Shown here: one piece after another, positions 29,101-41,100 of the stretch | How the letters are laid out: each line of letters opens with the position of its first letter | Numbering within the stretch: the stretch's first letter is position 1 | Made by a program: the position numbers and the translations under genes | Source of the DNA: Lineus longissimus | Lineage: Eukaryota; Nemertea; Pilidiophora; Heteronemertea; Lineidae | Assembly: GCF_910592395.1 (NCBI RefSeq) | Contig: NC_088309.1 | Coordinates: forward strand, 19,100,599 to 19,164,598 | Reading direction: 5' to 3' | DNA length: 64,000 bases | Notes under the pieces: model-generated | Database searches by the model: none | The model's input: only the letters and a program-made list of their open reading frames with translations | What the model was told of the DNA's origin: nothing

Positions 29101-32100
29101 GGTACTTCACACTCAGGGCAAATATAGTCACAAGGAGGAGTCGGTCCCTGGCACCTGAAAGATGAAAGTAAGGTGAGGTTTGGTGTCTAATAAATTGTTC
29201 ACTCAAGATACTTTTGTTATCTCAGAATCTTCTTTGGAAGTTAAGGAGACCAAGTAAGTAAGTAAGTAAATAGTGTCTTGTATAGTGCCCATTAAAAGTG
29301 TCCTGCTCACAGGCCCTTTCACAAAAAGTACTCTTTAAAGAGCAGGGTTTTTAGCCCCGTCTTGAGTTGAAACTGGCCAGAGAACCATTCTCCTGCACTG
29401 AAAAGTTTATATGTGTATATATCCTTTCCCCTTCGTACTTCCAACGGTTTAATTTACAGAGTAAGGCCCTGGTATCTTCTCTTAAGTACAACATTAAATA
29501 CATTAGAAGTATCCTCTCAGTATTAGGTTAGCAAGACTTACCTCGTCCAATGTCTTTGACTTGTTCCCACTCATTCAGGGCAGCAACGAAGAGCTCATAG
29601 ACTCGGTGAACAACCAGCTGAATCTCTTGTTGAATCTTGTAGCTTGCGGCCGTCACTCCATCCTAGAACACATTGGAGAGAATGAAAGAAATGGACACAG
29701 GTATGACATCAAGTTTGTGGATTCATTTTCTATCACAACATGAGGACTTGGATTCTGGCTGTAAGAGCAACCAAAGCCCCCTTCTAGAACTAAATATTTT
29801 CATCTTTCATCATCGTTTAATACTGTACCCTGCAAAGCCAAAATACAGCAGGACCTCTCTTTTAAGGACACCTTTGGGACTAACAAAAGCTGTCCTTATA
29901 TATTAATTGAGAGGTATCCTCATTACAGAGGTCAAATTCAATGGAAACAAACACTTTGGGACCAAAGCCAAAGGTAGTGTTCTATTAAAAGAGAAGTGTC
30001 TGGTAAGAAAGGTTCAACTGTCCTTTGTTTGAATCGTCATTAAATTATTTTTTATTGACGACCAAGCACGAAAGTCACAAACCTGATAGTGATGCAACAT
30101 GGCATCATTCAGTGAGTCTGCGTGCATCACTCCCAGGCCAAAGCAACCAGCAAGAAACTGGACGTGTACAGAGTTGAGGAGAGTTGTTGAGGTGGCGACA
30201 GGAACGTTGGTGGTATAAGCTGCATCAGGTGCTGGTGAACATGAATCAGATTTTTCTTTCTCCGTCGAAAGAAGTTCTAATATTTGATTCAGCGCCTCTA
30301 GTCGTGACTGAAAATTAGATACAGACAATGCTTAGTTTAATTAAAATTTTATCAAACTCACAGAAAAATATTGAAGTTACGACTGACGTATATTTCCAGT
30401 GCTGAGGACCTTATCTTAGTCCTCAAAATAATGCTTATTTACTCTGCTATTCACAATGAACACCAAGATAGGAACATTGATTTCACAGACAATGCGCAAT
30501 TATGTCAAAGTTGAATGAAAGTAATAACAGACCGCAGCCCCACTGAGTCCATGTGTCAGTCCCCTGTGCGAAAACTATAAAAGTTCAAGCTCACACACAC
30601 AGAAATTTGATTGATAAATCTTCTTTCTCATTCTCAAGTGAACTAGTAAAACATTGATACTTTAACGTAAAAAAAAAACTGAACAGTGTTTTTCCTCCTG
30701 AAAAGTCAGTATGCTGGTTTGAAAATGTGCAGATTATGGCGGATACAACAAAGGACCTACCTCAGCCCTGAACTCTTGGTGTTCCATAGCAATAGCTATA
30801 AGTATTGGATCCGAAAACGTCGTCACGTCATCTTTTTCCTCCACTGGGTCCTCCTGGAGGAGAAAATCCTCAATCTCTCTGAAGATCTTCCGAAGATATT
30901 TAAACAGCTCTCGGTTGACGTTGCTTGTGCCTTTTGAACTGTGACCAACACGATGATGACGCCAGCGTAAGCGTCTTAACGTTTCTTTGACAGTTTGAAG
31001 CGAGCCAATTCTTTGATCGGTAGGTGAGGAACCTAAAAAGAGTTTCCAATGGAAGTTAAGAACATTTCAGATAGTTCTTAAACTCGTTCTGGGAAATTCT
31101 TGGAATATTTTAAATATTTGCTACCGATGAGTTTCTAGACCTTAGACAAGAATTTTCAGATGAATTATAAGACTCTTGCTACACTTTTTCATGCCCTGTG
31201 ACTCTTTACAGTAAAAAATGTTTTCGTGAAAAGAGTGCAATTTCATTCTCCTTACCAAAGGCAGGTCCATTTCCTCCCACTGTTAAGTACATGCTACTGA
31301 GATTTTCCTGAAATGGAATTAAAATCTTACAAGTTGACGTTCATTCATATAGGGAGAAAGCCATTTTGTCATAAAACATACCGTACTTGAATATTGTACA
31401 GTATGGACAGGAAAGGAATATACGCTGGAAAGACATTTAGAGACTTTTTTACCTTATCCATTCCCTCTAAATCATTCCAACTAGGACTTTGCAGTGTAAC
31501 AGCTCTTTGGTGCCAGAACCTTACCCTTACAGTTAAAATAGGCAAGTTAAAGAAGGCACTGAAGAGAGTGACGTGTATGGCTTGATAACGGTTTTGACTT
31601 GTGAGCAGATGTTCAGGATAAATTATGTAACTTACCAGATATCGCTGCCTTATTTGATCTTCCTGAGATTCAGGTTGATTCAACTCAGGGTGACTGCCTG
31701 AACGTCTCAGAGGTGATGTGTCAGTCGCAAGTTCTGAAGCGGAAAAAACAATGAACATGATGAAACACCGACTGGCTTTAGTCCTGATCTGAAGAGTCCG
31801 CTTTTGATGTTCCCAACATCATGACAGCCGTTACATCGAAATCAACAAAGGCTGACTTCATAGTTCAAAGTTTGGCCACTTCATCACCAGAGGCTCTCAC
31901 CAGGAGAGGGGCAAATTCCTGACTTACCATCAGCAAGTGCATCTGAACTGAAGGATTCCTCCTTCAGCTTGCGATCGCTTGTTCTGAGTCCGATGATGCT
32001 GTCATCTTCGCCGGCTGAAAGGACTGTTTGAACTCCAGTAATGAGGAAAGCACATTTCCTGATGATAGATTTACATATGCACTCGAACGACCTCGTCACT

Positions 32101-35100
32101 ACTTCGGGTTGGGGTTTTTCTGAAGTTTCTGGAAAGAGAAAGGAAGTTAGGGAAAGGGAAATAAAATATTTTGTTGGCAAGTGTAAACTTGAATAAAATA
32201 TGAGGTCTATCATTGTCTATTATGCTTATTATCTCAATTTATCCCCATTTATTATTGCTACTTTCAAGTATGACTTTCACACAGCTGTTTGTGTTCAGCA
32301 TACCAGTATCAATGCTGTGCTGGTACTCCATGGGGATAGGTAGTCTGATTTGCAAGGGTGGAACCAATAATTTTCCATACCTCCTTCTTCTTCGGGATTC
32401 TGACTTTCGCCTTCCCCCGGTTTTTCAGGCTTTGGCTTCTCCACAACCTCCTCCTCCTCGATCTCTTCTTCTTCATCATCTTCCTCAGCAAGCTGCTTTT
32501 TCTCAGGTTGTTTCTTCACGGGGGTACTTGGAGCAGACGACGGCCTCTTTGACAGAAGTTTGCTGCGAATCTTGTAGGCATTTCTATAGGCTTCAATCAA
32601 GGCACGACTGGGTTCACTGAAATGAGGAGAAAGATTGAAATGATATATTTTTTGATAATAACAATTGGTCTCTTGTTGGGTTGTATCTCCAATTATATTA
32701 TTCATTTAACGAGCATTCTCCTTGAATTTGTTTCAAGACGAAATATACTTACAGAGGGTTTTCAAATGCCACGGTTACCAGTCCACAGTGTTTGATAATG
32801 CTTGCCAGAGCAAAGGCTGTGACCGTGTCCAGAATTGGATCATCATTAACATCACAGGAGTCCCAATCTGCAAGAAACAGAATATGTACCAGTACTAGAA
32901 AGTGAATTTTGTGTCAATTGATGTTATGTAACAGAAAGTTAACTTAAATTGTTTGTGGCCTTTTGGTTTCTAATTCCCTTTGGTTTAAAAGAATGTCATA
33001 TGTCCCAGCTTAAGTTAATAAGTTAATGTTTATTTGTTACCGATAAAGTAGTTACCTCTATATACTGCCTGCTCTTGTAGGCCAATCCATACTGGGTGGG
33101 GCGACTCAGTTCCAACACTGAGGGCCATGTCAAGGAGCATCATGGAGTCTGCAGGCAGGGAAACATGGACACTGATATTCCTATCCTCCTCCCCTGTGGC
33201 GACATGCACAACATGACTAATCATGCTCTCTGAAAAAGAAAAGAAAATATTTAAAGCTGATCAAACCCACAAACTCCTGATTATGAGCCCAGTGCTCTAA
33301 CCACTATACTACTCAGTCAACTGGTCTCCCTTGGTCCCACATAATGTTAACATTAAAAAAACTCTTTAATTTTTTTAGATGAATTTGATACTGACCTAAG
33401 TCATCCACAGGGTATTCCAATCCGCTATTGAGTAAGTGTGAGGAGAGCCAGGTACCGGTTACTCTCTCTTCCCGGGAGAGAGGTGGCCCAATTAGCATTC
33501 CACCCAGGCACCTTCCAATCAACAACGCGCAGGCACGCTCTGTATCCAGGAGCCAGGCCCACGTCTTGGAAGGGTGAGGACGTGGTAGTGAAGTGGCGTC
33601 AATGGATTCTGGGGTGGCTGAAAAGTAATGGTTGAGAAAGGCTGATTAGTTTATCACAAAAATTTAATAGCTCTTACTAATCAGAAACCTGCACTTTAAT
33701 CAATCAACCAGGCAGTCTTGTGAGCATCTTGTAAGCAGCAGTCTTATGCCGAAGAGTTTTGTTCCTAGTCTTCAACCAAAGTTGCAAACATCACATCAAT
33801 TTACACACAGCCAGTTGCCAGTGACGTCCGACAATGACGTCATACATGTACATGAATCTTCTGTTATTCACCTGACGAATCATCAAAATGTCCTGACGCC
33901 TGTTATAGTTGTTTTGCAAGGAAACATGCCATAACCTGCACAGGCAATGACAGCAAACAATCAAACTCACACCTATTTCGTGCTTCTCCAAAACTGCAAC
34001 TGCTGGGAGGAGACAATTAACCCTATCTAACTGTGCTAGGAGCAGCGCAACTCGAGCAAGGGAGGTCACTTATCGTCTGTGGCAGTGACAAAAGAATCAA
34101 ACTCACCATGTACAGGCCATTCCATTTCCTGCTCTTCCAACACTGCAGCTGCTGGGAGGAGACAATCAACCTAACTATTCTAGGAGAATGAGTAACTCGA
34201 GCAAGGGGGTCATGTATCGTGTGCACTGGCAAACACATAAGAGAATCAAACTCACCATGTACAGGCCATTCCATTTCCTGCTCTTCCAACACTGCAGCCG
34301 CTGGGAGGAGGCGATTGACCTTGTCTAACTGTGCTAGTAGCATGAGCAGCTCGGGCAAGAGGCCACGTATCGTGTGCACCGGCAGTAAGAGCAGCGAATG
34401 AATCATCTGAGAGAGCATCGCACCGGCTGGAGAAGTGTACAATATATCTGAAAATGTGAAAGAATGAAAATGTAAAAGTTTGTTTGTTATGGTGTCACCC
34501 AAAATGAAAGGGCCGGCCAGATTTGGCATAGGAGACAGTTTTTAGTTCCAAACTCTTACCTCTAATGCCAGGTGCTTGGCGAGAAGGCAGCTGTATTAGG
34601 CAAGCTGGGGCCTACCCAACCAGCCGCATCGCAAAGAGCTACTAAAGGGACTTGAACCTTTGATCTTCCATTTACAAGCGGATATCATTAGGAAATTGGC
34701 TCACCTCTCAGTTTTTCCCTAACAGTAGAATTCCTGGCATGTTCCTGCAACAACGTGATGCAGTGTTCTAAGATGTCTCCAGTGATCGGTAACATCAGCG
34801 AGAGGTGCTTGTGAAGAAGGGCAATCACACCATTTGTCTAGAAAAGTTAAGATAACAAAGATCAAATATTAGTGTAAAAAATATAAATGTCTTGCAGAGC
34901 ACCTGTTTTAGGATTCCTGCTAACATGCACTTCACATCAGGACTTTCCAACTTCTTCTCAACTCAGCCATTGCTAAAGAGCCAGGTCATTGACGTGTTGG
35001 CGACAAGATGACTTCTTTTAATTGTATAACATCATTTTGGCTATCCTGGCTGTTGTTTTTTTTGGCACCAAGACTTCTGCCCCTTGAACAGCCAATTTGA

Positions 35101-38100
35101 ATGCCCGATGTATTTCATATAATGGCAATATTTTGGCAGAGAAATTTGGTCAGTTTTGATGTATCATGATGGTGTCTATCAAGTACACTGTATTTCAAAA
35201 GATTCTAAATGTGATCTATGGACTCATTACAGGTTCTTACCAGGTTGGTTTGCTGGGCATTAACATGACAGTAAGCGAGGAGATGTTTCTGGAGGGATGC
35301 GAGCAGCTCGTGGAGGTGAATTGGTGGTCCATTGTCACCACTCACACCAACGCCTCTCTCCTTGTCGCTGTTCTTAATCAGTTCGTTAAACGCTTGTTCC
35401 TGAAAATTGGGGAAGATTTAGGATGAAATTTCAGAAAAGGATACATGTACAATTAACTGAAAAATAAAACTTTCTCTCAAAGTTTGATCAAACGATATTT
35501 TTGCATATGAATGTGTCCACTGCAGGTTACACATTTACTCAGTGTCGGATTATTTGCTTTCCATGTACAAGGTACAAGGTACAAGGAATATCGTTTCAAG
35601 TATCATTTGCAGAACAAAGAAATTGAAGTAAAGGCACTGGCCCAAGGTGCCACAAGAAAGGAATCAAACCCATGACATTTGGATCACAAGTCTTAATAAC
35701 AGTGAGAATTACAATGCAAGTACCTTTGTTACCTGACATTTGGTTGTCACTGACATAAACTTACTGAATGGAATCCCAAGTTCTTCAAGATTGTCTTCAT
35801 CAACACTTCAGCAAGATGCGTATCATTCATAGGGGATGGCGGTGCGATGCTGGCGTCAAGGGGAACGCCAAGTCCAAGTAGTGATGCTACATGACTGTTA
35901 TCCTGAAGGCTTGTCAGGATGATGCCAAGCTGCATGCGCTACAAATCCAAATACGATTCTCGTTAGAAATAACTCATAAATTTGAGGTGCCTGGTCCGCA
36001 AAACTTCTGAGTTTTCGGGGGGACATTTTTAATCATAAATAAGAGGTAGGGGGTACCTTTGTGATGACCTGTCTAAAAATAACAAATGCCATTACGAGCA
36101 AAAGACGTTATGTCATCATGACATTATTGTTGATCAATTACAGAAAGTATGACATTATTTTTAATCTTGGCACAGCATTCCTAAGCGTTACTCTCCAAAA
36201 CTTGTAATGCTTGACGCAGCAATAGGGGATTATCAGTGTATAACCTCTTAACCAGGTAAACTGCATAGTTGTATAACCTCTTAACCAGATAAACAGCGTA
36301 TTTGAACCTGTCTCAATACCAAACCAGATACATCAATATGCCGAGGTTGAATGAGTAAATACTGTGTCTTACCTGACCCTTAGAGAGACTATCCCATCTA
36401 TCAGGGCCTTGGGGTAGTAAGGAGTGAAGGAGTTCCATCCTCTCTCTCAGTGGTGGCAGCAAGAGTGGAGCACCAATTGACAATGTCTCACCAACAGCCT
36501 GCAAAAGGAACATGAAATGAAACATTGTAAAGAACTACCTGTAATTTTGAAAATTTATGTTATTGGTATTAGTTGATAACTGTTGCACTTTGAACTAAAG
36601 CCTACCTCTTGGACTGACTGCGGTGTGTTGGTGTCCATCAGCCGGAACAGGAGATTCCTGAGAGGCCTGGCTTGTTCTCCAAGGATCGTGCTGGCCACTC
36701 CGCCTGCCAGGGCAAGTGAAAGATGGGTGGAGAGGAGCTTCAGGCACAGGAGAACAAAGTGATGATGCGCACTGAAAGGAGAGAAAACTAACATTTGTGA
36801 GGTCAAAAGGAATCCATTTCTTTACTTTTTTAATGATTACACACGCAGGTATACATGTATGAGAAGAGTTATTTTAATGTACTTGAAATGATTTACAAGT
36901 TGGGTTGTTTTGAAAATTCACAGTATTAATGTCAAACCTACCATTTAGAAGGAAATGGTGCGGGTGGGTCGTCGTTGTCAAAACCATCACAGTATCTCTC
37001 CAGAAAGTGGCGTATCAACTGGAATGTACCTTCTTGGAGATCGACGCAGAAGGGACGATGCCAGGCTACCACATGCCTGAAAGAACCATTATGAGGTTAA
37101 AATCCAAGACGAAGACAGGGCTCCCCAAAAAGTTATTTTTCATGAATAATTTGGAGGAAAATTTTGCAAAAAGTAGGGTTTTGCTCCCCCCTCAGGGCCA
37201 AAGAGTTAGATACGGCCCTAGAAGGAAAGTATCCTGGTATACTACAGGCAATTAAACTGTTTGGTTTCAAGCAGAGTTCATGCATCTGTTTTGAGCAAAA
37301 CATTTTGAACCCAATACAACTTTGTAAGCCAGCTGGTCATCATATATTACTGTACATGAAATATGGAACCATACTTATTAAGCCTTGTGTCCTATTTTAA
37401 ACTGTCAGGGATAAACGCTGCAGTTTAGAGAAGTCATTCTTGCTCCCTAGGGCAGAGGCACTTTATATGCAGACAGCATTCATCTTTATAGAGATTTGGC
37501 TGAGTGCTAATAAAGAGTGGGTCTCAGCTTCCCTTTCTAAGAATGAGGATACAATGAATGAGGAATAAGTCGTAACCAAGAAGCTAATGGAATCCTTATT
37601 CCCACAGAAAAAGGGAGAAATCCTTACCTGTCAGTGGGTAGGGCAGTCCACGCCACACTGTGTGACGTACCGGCTGATATCTGATGAATGGTGATCCCCT
37701 CCAGACCTATCACTTTTTTTGGCCGCATGATAGGGCTCTGAGAATGACCCTGGCCACACTGGCCCATCACATTATTCCCCCAGGCAAACACTTCATTTTC
37801 TGGAAGAATAGAAAGTAGCATCTTCCTTAGTTCAGGTCATTCCCATAAAAGGAAGCATTGTGTTGCATGGACATGATGCAAAAAGAGGTATCAACATCAG
37901 TCTGAGACAATGCCACAACCAAAGCATTCTAACAGAAATCTGTGTTGTCGCAGGCAGAAAATTCAACTTTCAATTTTTACCCAGAAGTTACTAGTTTGCT
38001 TCAGATTTTAAGCTATAAGGCTGCCCAACAGTTCTCTATAAATTCATTCATAATCAATTGAAAAAGATCAGAGATCAGAGATATTATTGCCTGGGTATAA

Positions 38101-41100
38101 ATGAATGGTCCACAAAACAATTCAACAGGTACTTCAGTTTTACTGGTATCTCGACAGTATAAAGATCTCCCAAACATTTTTCGTACCGTGGCTAAGTGCA
38201 AGGCAGTGACTGTCCCCGCACGATATGTCCAGGATTCTAGTAGCTTGCAGGTCTTCCACAAGGCGGGGCCGGAGAGCTGTCGATTCTGCTGACCCACACC
38301 CCAAGCAGGAGCCACAACCCCATGCATAGAGCTGGCCTGTAGAGGTCAGTGCAAGGGAAGACTGGCTCCCACAAACAACTTTCCTTATGTACAGGCCATT
38401 GAATGCTTCGATCATCTTTGGTTTGTAAACACGCTTTGTGTCACCATGGCCAAGTTTACCTGAAGAAAATAAATGGTGGGTGTCATTAGAATAGGAGCTG
38501 GGCTGAGCTGACTAAAAGTCAAGTTTGGCTTAAATAGTCTGATATCAACTGCGGTAAGCCTATTAAGAAGTGAGAACAACTATTTACTCTAACGGCAGAG
38601 AAAGAATTCATTACACATAGAATAATATCCCATCTTACCATTATCTCCTCCTCCGAACGACCACACAGTTCTTCCATCCTGAGATACAGCAAGGGTATGG
38701 GAGCTACCACAAGCCACCTGTCCCACGTTAGTTATATCCTTGACAAGGGTTGGAAGATTTTTACTGTTGCTGTCTCCATGCCCTAGGGATTAGAATAATG
38801 TTGTAAAGAGTCATCTAGTATTCAAGTACCAATGCCGTACCAAGATATTCTATGAAGCCTGCAAGCATCCCATTCAGCATGTTCAGGGCATTCTTATCAT
38901 GACATCACCAGTTCACCAAAGGGTTTTCTCAAGGTAGGTTGGTACCCTGGATATCCAAGAAGTTTTGCCAGTGTTGTGCAATGGTGGCCCTATAAAAACC
39001 CTTTCCTAAATTCTAGTGCGAGGTAGCTTTTCTAAGGTAGGGTAGCAATCCTGAAAATCCCCGACCTTTGGCAAGTTGTTTGAAACCTTGCACACCTTGG
39101 CTTACTCTTTTTGCTTCAACTCACCTAATCTACCATAGTCGCCTTCTCCCCAAGTGTACAGCTCACCATCCTCAGTCACGGCTGCACTGTGGCGATAACC
39201 AGCAGAAATACACTTCACAACTTTTCCTTTCAAGGCGCCATTAACAAGCTTGGGGCATTTCTGAGTTGAGCTGTTCCCATGGCCGAGCTTCCCATAATCT
39301 CCGTCGCCCCAGCTGTAGACCTCACCGTCCATCGTCAAGGCTAACGTATGCCCATCCGATCCTTTAGACGAGGAGATTTTCTTCACCGAACTGTGGCAGT
39401 CAAAAGCGAGCTTCTTTGGCTGTGTTTGGTTATTTGAATCACCAAGTCCGAGGCGTCCATAGCTCCCTTTACCGCAGGCACCGACAGAGTTATCGCTCTG
39501 TATCACAAACGTACAGTATTGTCCCGACTCAACCTAAAAATTTTATGATCATGACATCATAAAGGCATTGTTAAGAGACTCTCAAATTCAGAGAACTACT
39601 CAAGACCTTGATTAGCCACAGCACTGGCTCAATACACGAGATGGAATTCAGACCACACTCCATTTTCATTTTAGAGACAATAATTATTGGTAAATTCAAT
39701 TCACTCATTTAATTCTAGAGCAAGGTAGGCCGCCTCTTCCAAGGTAGGGTGGGACACCATCAGAAATGGCCTCATGGTGAATCCTGCATGTGATTATGAT
39801 CCCGGTGCTCTAACCACTGTGCCACTGATCACCTCACACATGAAGTTTTTTCACACAGCAATGATTAAAAACAAAGTTACCTGCTGAGCATTTGCAAACG
39901 CTGTGGCAACTTTCGGAGTGATGAGTTTCTCCTGACTGCCTTCAGCCAACTGGTGGCTGCTGTTGCTTCCCCACACATAGATCTCACTGCTCTCGGTCAG
40001 TGCACCGCTGCCAGTCGTACTGTTCTTGTTCTCATCAGGGCAAACACAGCTCTTGGCATAGCCAGAGGCTAGGTGGCAGAGCTGGAAAGTAATCAAGCAC
40101 TTCATATGATACGAGCGGTAAGATCAAAAATCACTATTGAACAGAAGAACTAGGATTGAAGGAAAGTACCGTACTGCTAAAAAGTTTTGGGGAAAAAATC
40201 ACTATTGAACAGAAGAACTAGGATTGAAGGAAAGTACTGCTAAAAACTTTTGGGGAAAAAATCACTATTGAACAGAAGAACTAGGATTGAAGGAAAGTGC
40301 TGCTAAAAAGTTTTGGGGAAAAAATCACTATTGAACAGAAGAACTAGGATTGAAGGAAAGTACTGCTTAACCTTTTTTTGGGAAACATGTAGTTTGACTT
40401 TGTGGGTACTAGCAAACATGGGTAACTTAACTATCCTTAGAGAACTTGGGAAGTGATAGAAGGCCAGCCTTTTTGAAATCAATACATTCAAAGAACTTTG
40501 AGGCAGGCCAAAATTTCTTAATCATGGACATACAGAAGAACCTCTCTATAAAGGACACCCTTGGGACTGACAAGTGGTGTCCTTAATAGAGAGTTGTCCT
40601 GATTAGAGAGTTCAGATTGAATGGAGACTGCCATTTCGGGAGCAAAACTAGTGTCCTTAATAGAGAGTTTGACCTTAATAGAGTTGTCCGCTAAGGGAGG
40701 TTCCAGTGTATTATTACTATCACCTACCTCCTCCATAAGACACATCGCAGTATGATAAAGTGGGGTGAGGCCTTGCTCATCAATGCACAGGACTTTCTCA
40801 CTGCAGCTCAGTTTATCGGACCCATTCTGAAATCAAAGGACGTTATAAGACATCAATTTATTGCCATAACAAACCATTAGTTGGCACTGCATACCCTGCA
40901 GTTTTGTCATGCAGTAACAGAGGGTTGACAGAGGGCTTCCTGTCAGTTCCATTTTTTTATGTAGGCCTATTGTTAACAGCACATTCAATGAAAGTCATGT
41001 AGGAACATAAAATGTAAGGTACCAATAAACCAACTTGGTTATCAATGCCTATTCCCAGCATAAATGTATCATCTCCTTTGACATTATTGTTTCACAGAGA

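Noticed and set aside
32213-32620. Plus-strand open frame of 135 codons
   Set aside because: It is the antisense shadow of HERC1 exon 19, whose Lys/Glu codons give an open complementary frame.
34023-34529. Long minus-strand frame read as one exon
   Set aside because: Only 34256-34447 is exon 15. The rest runs into intron copies of the exon end and stops at 34023.
39772-39840. Possible tRNA gene
   Set aside because: A and B boxes are present, but no complete cloverleaf or acceptor stem pairing. The same head recurs at other sites, so it is a SINE.
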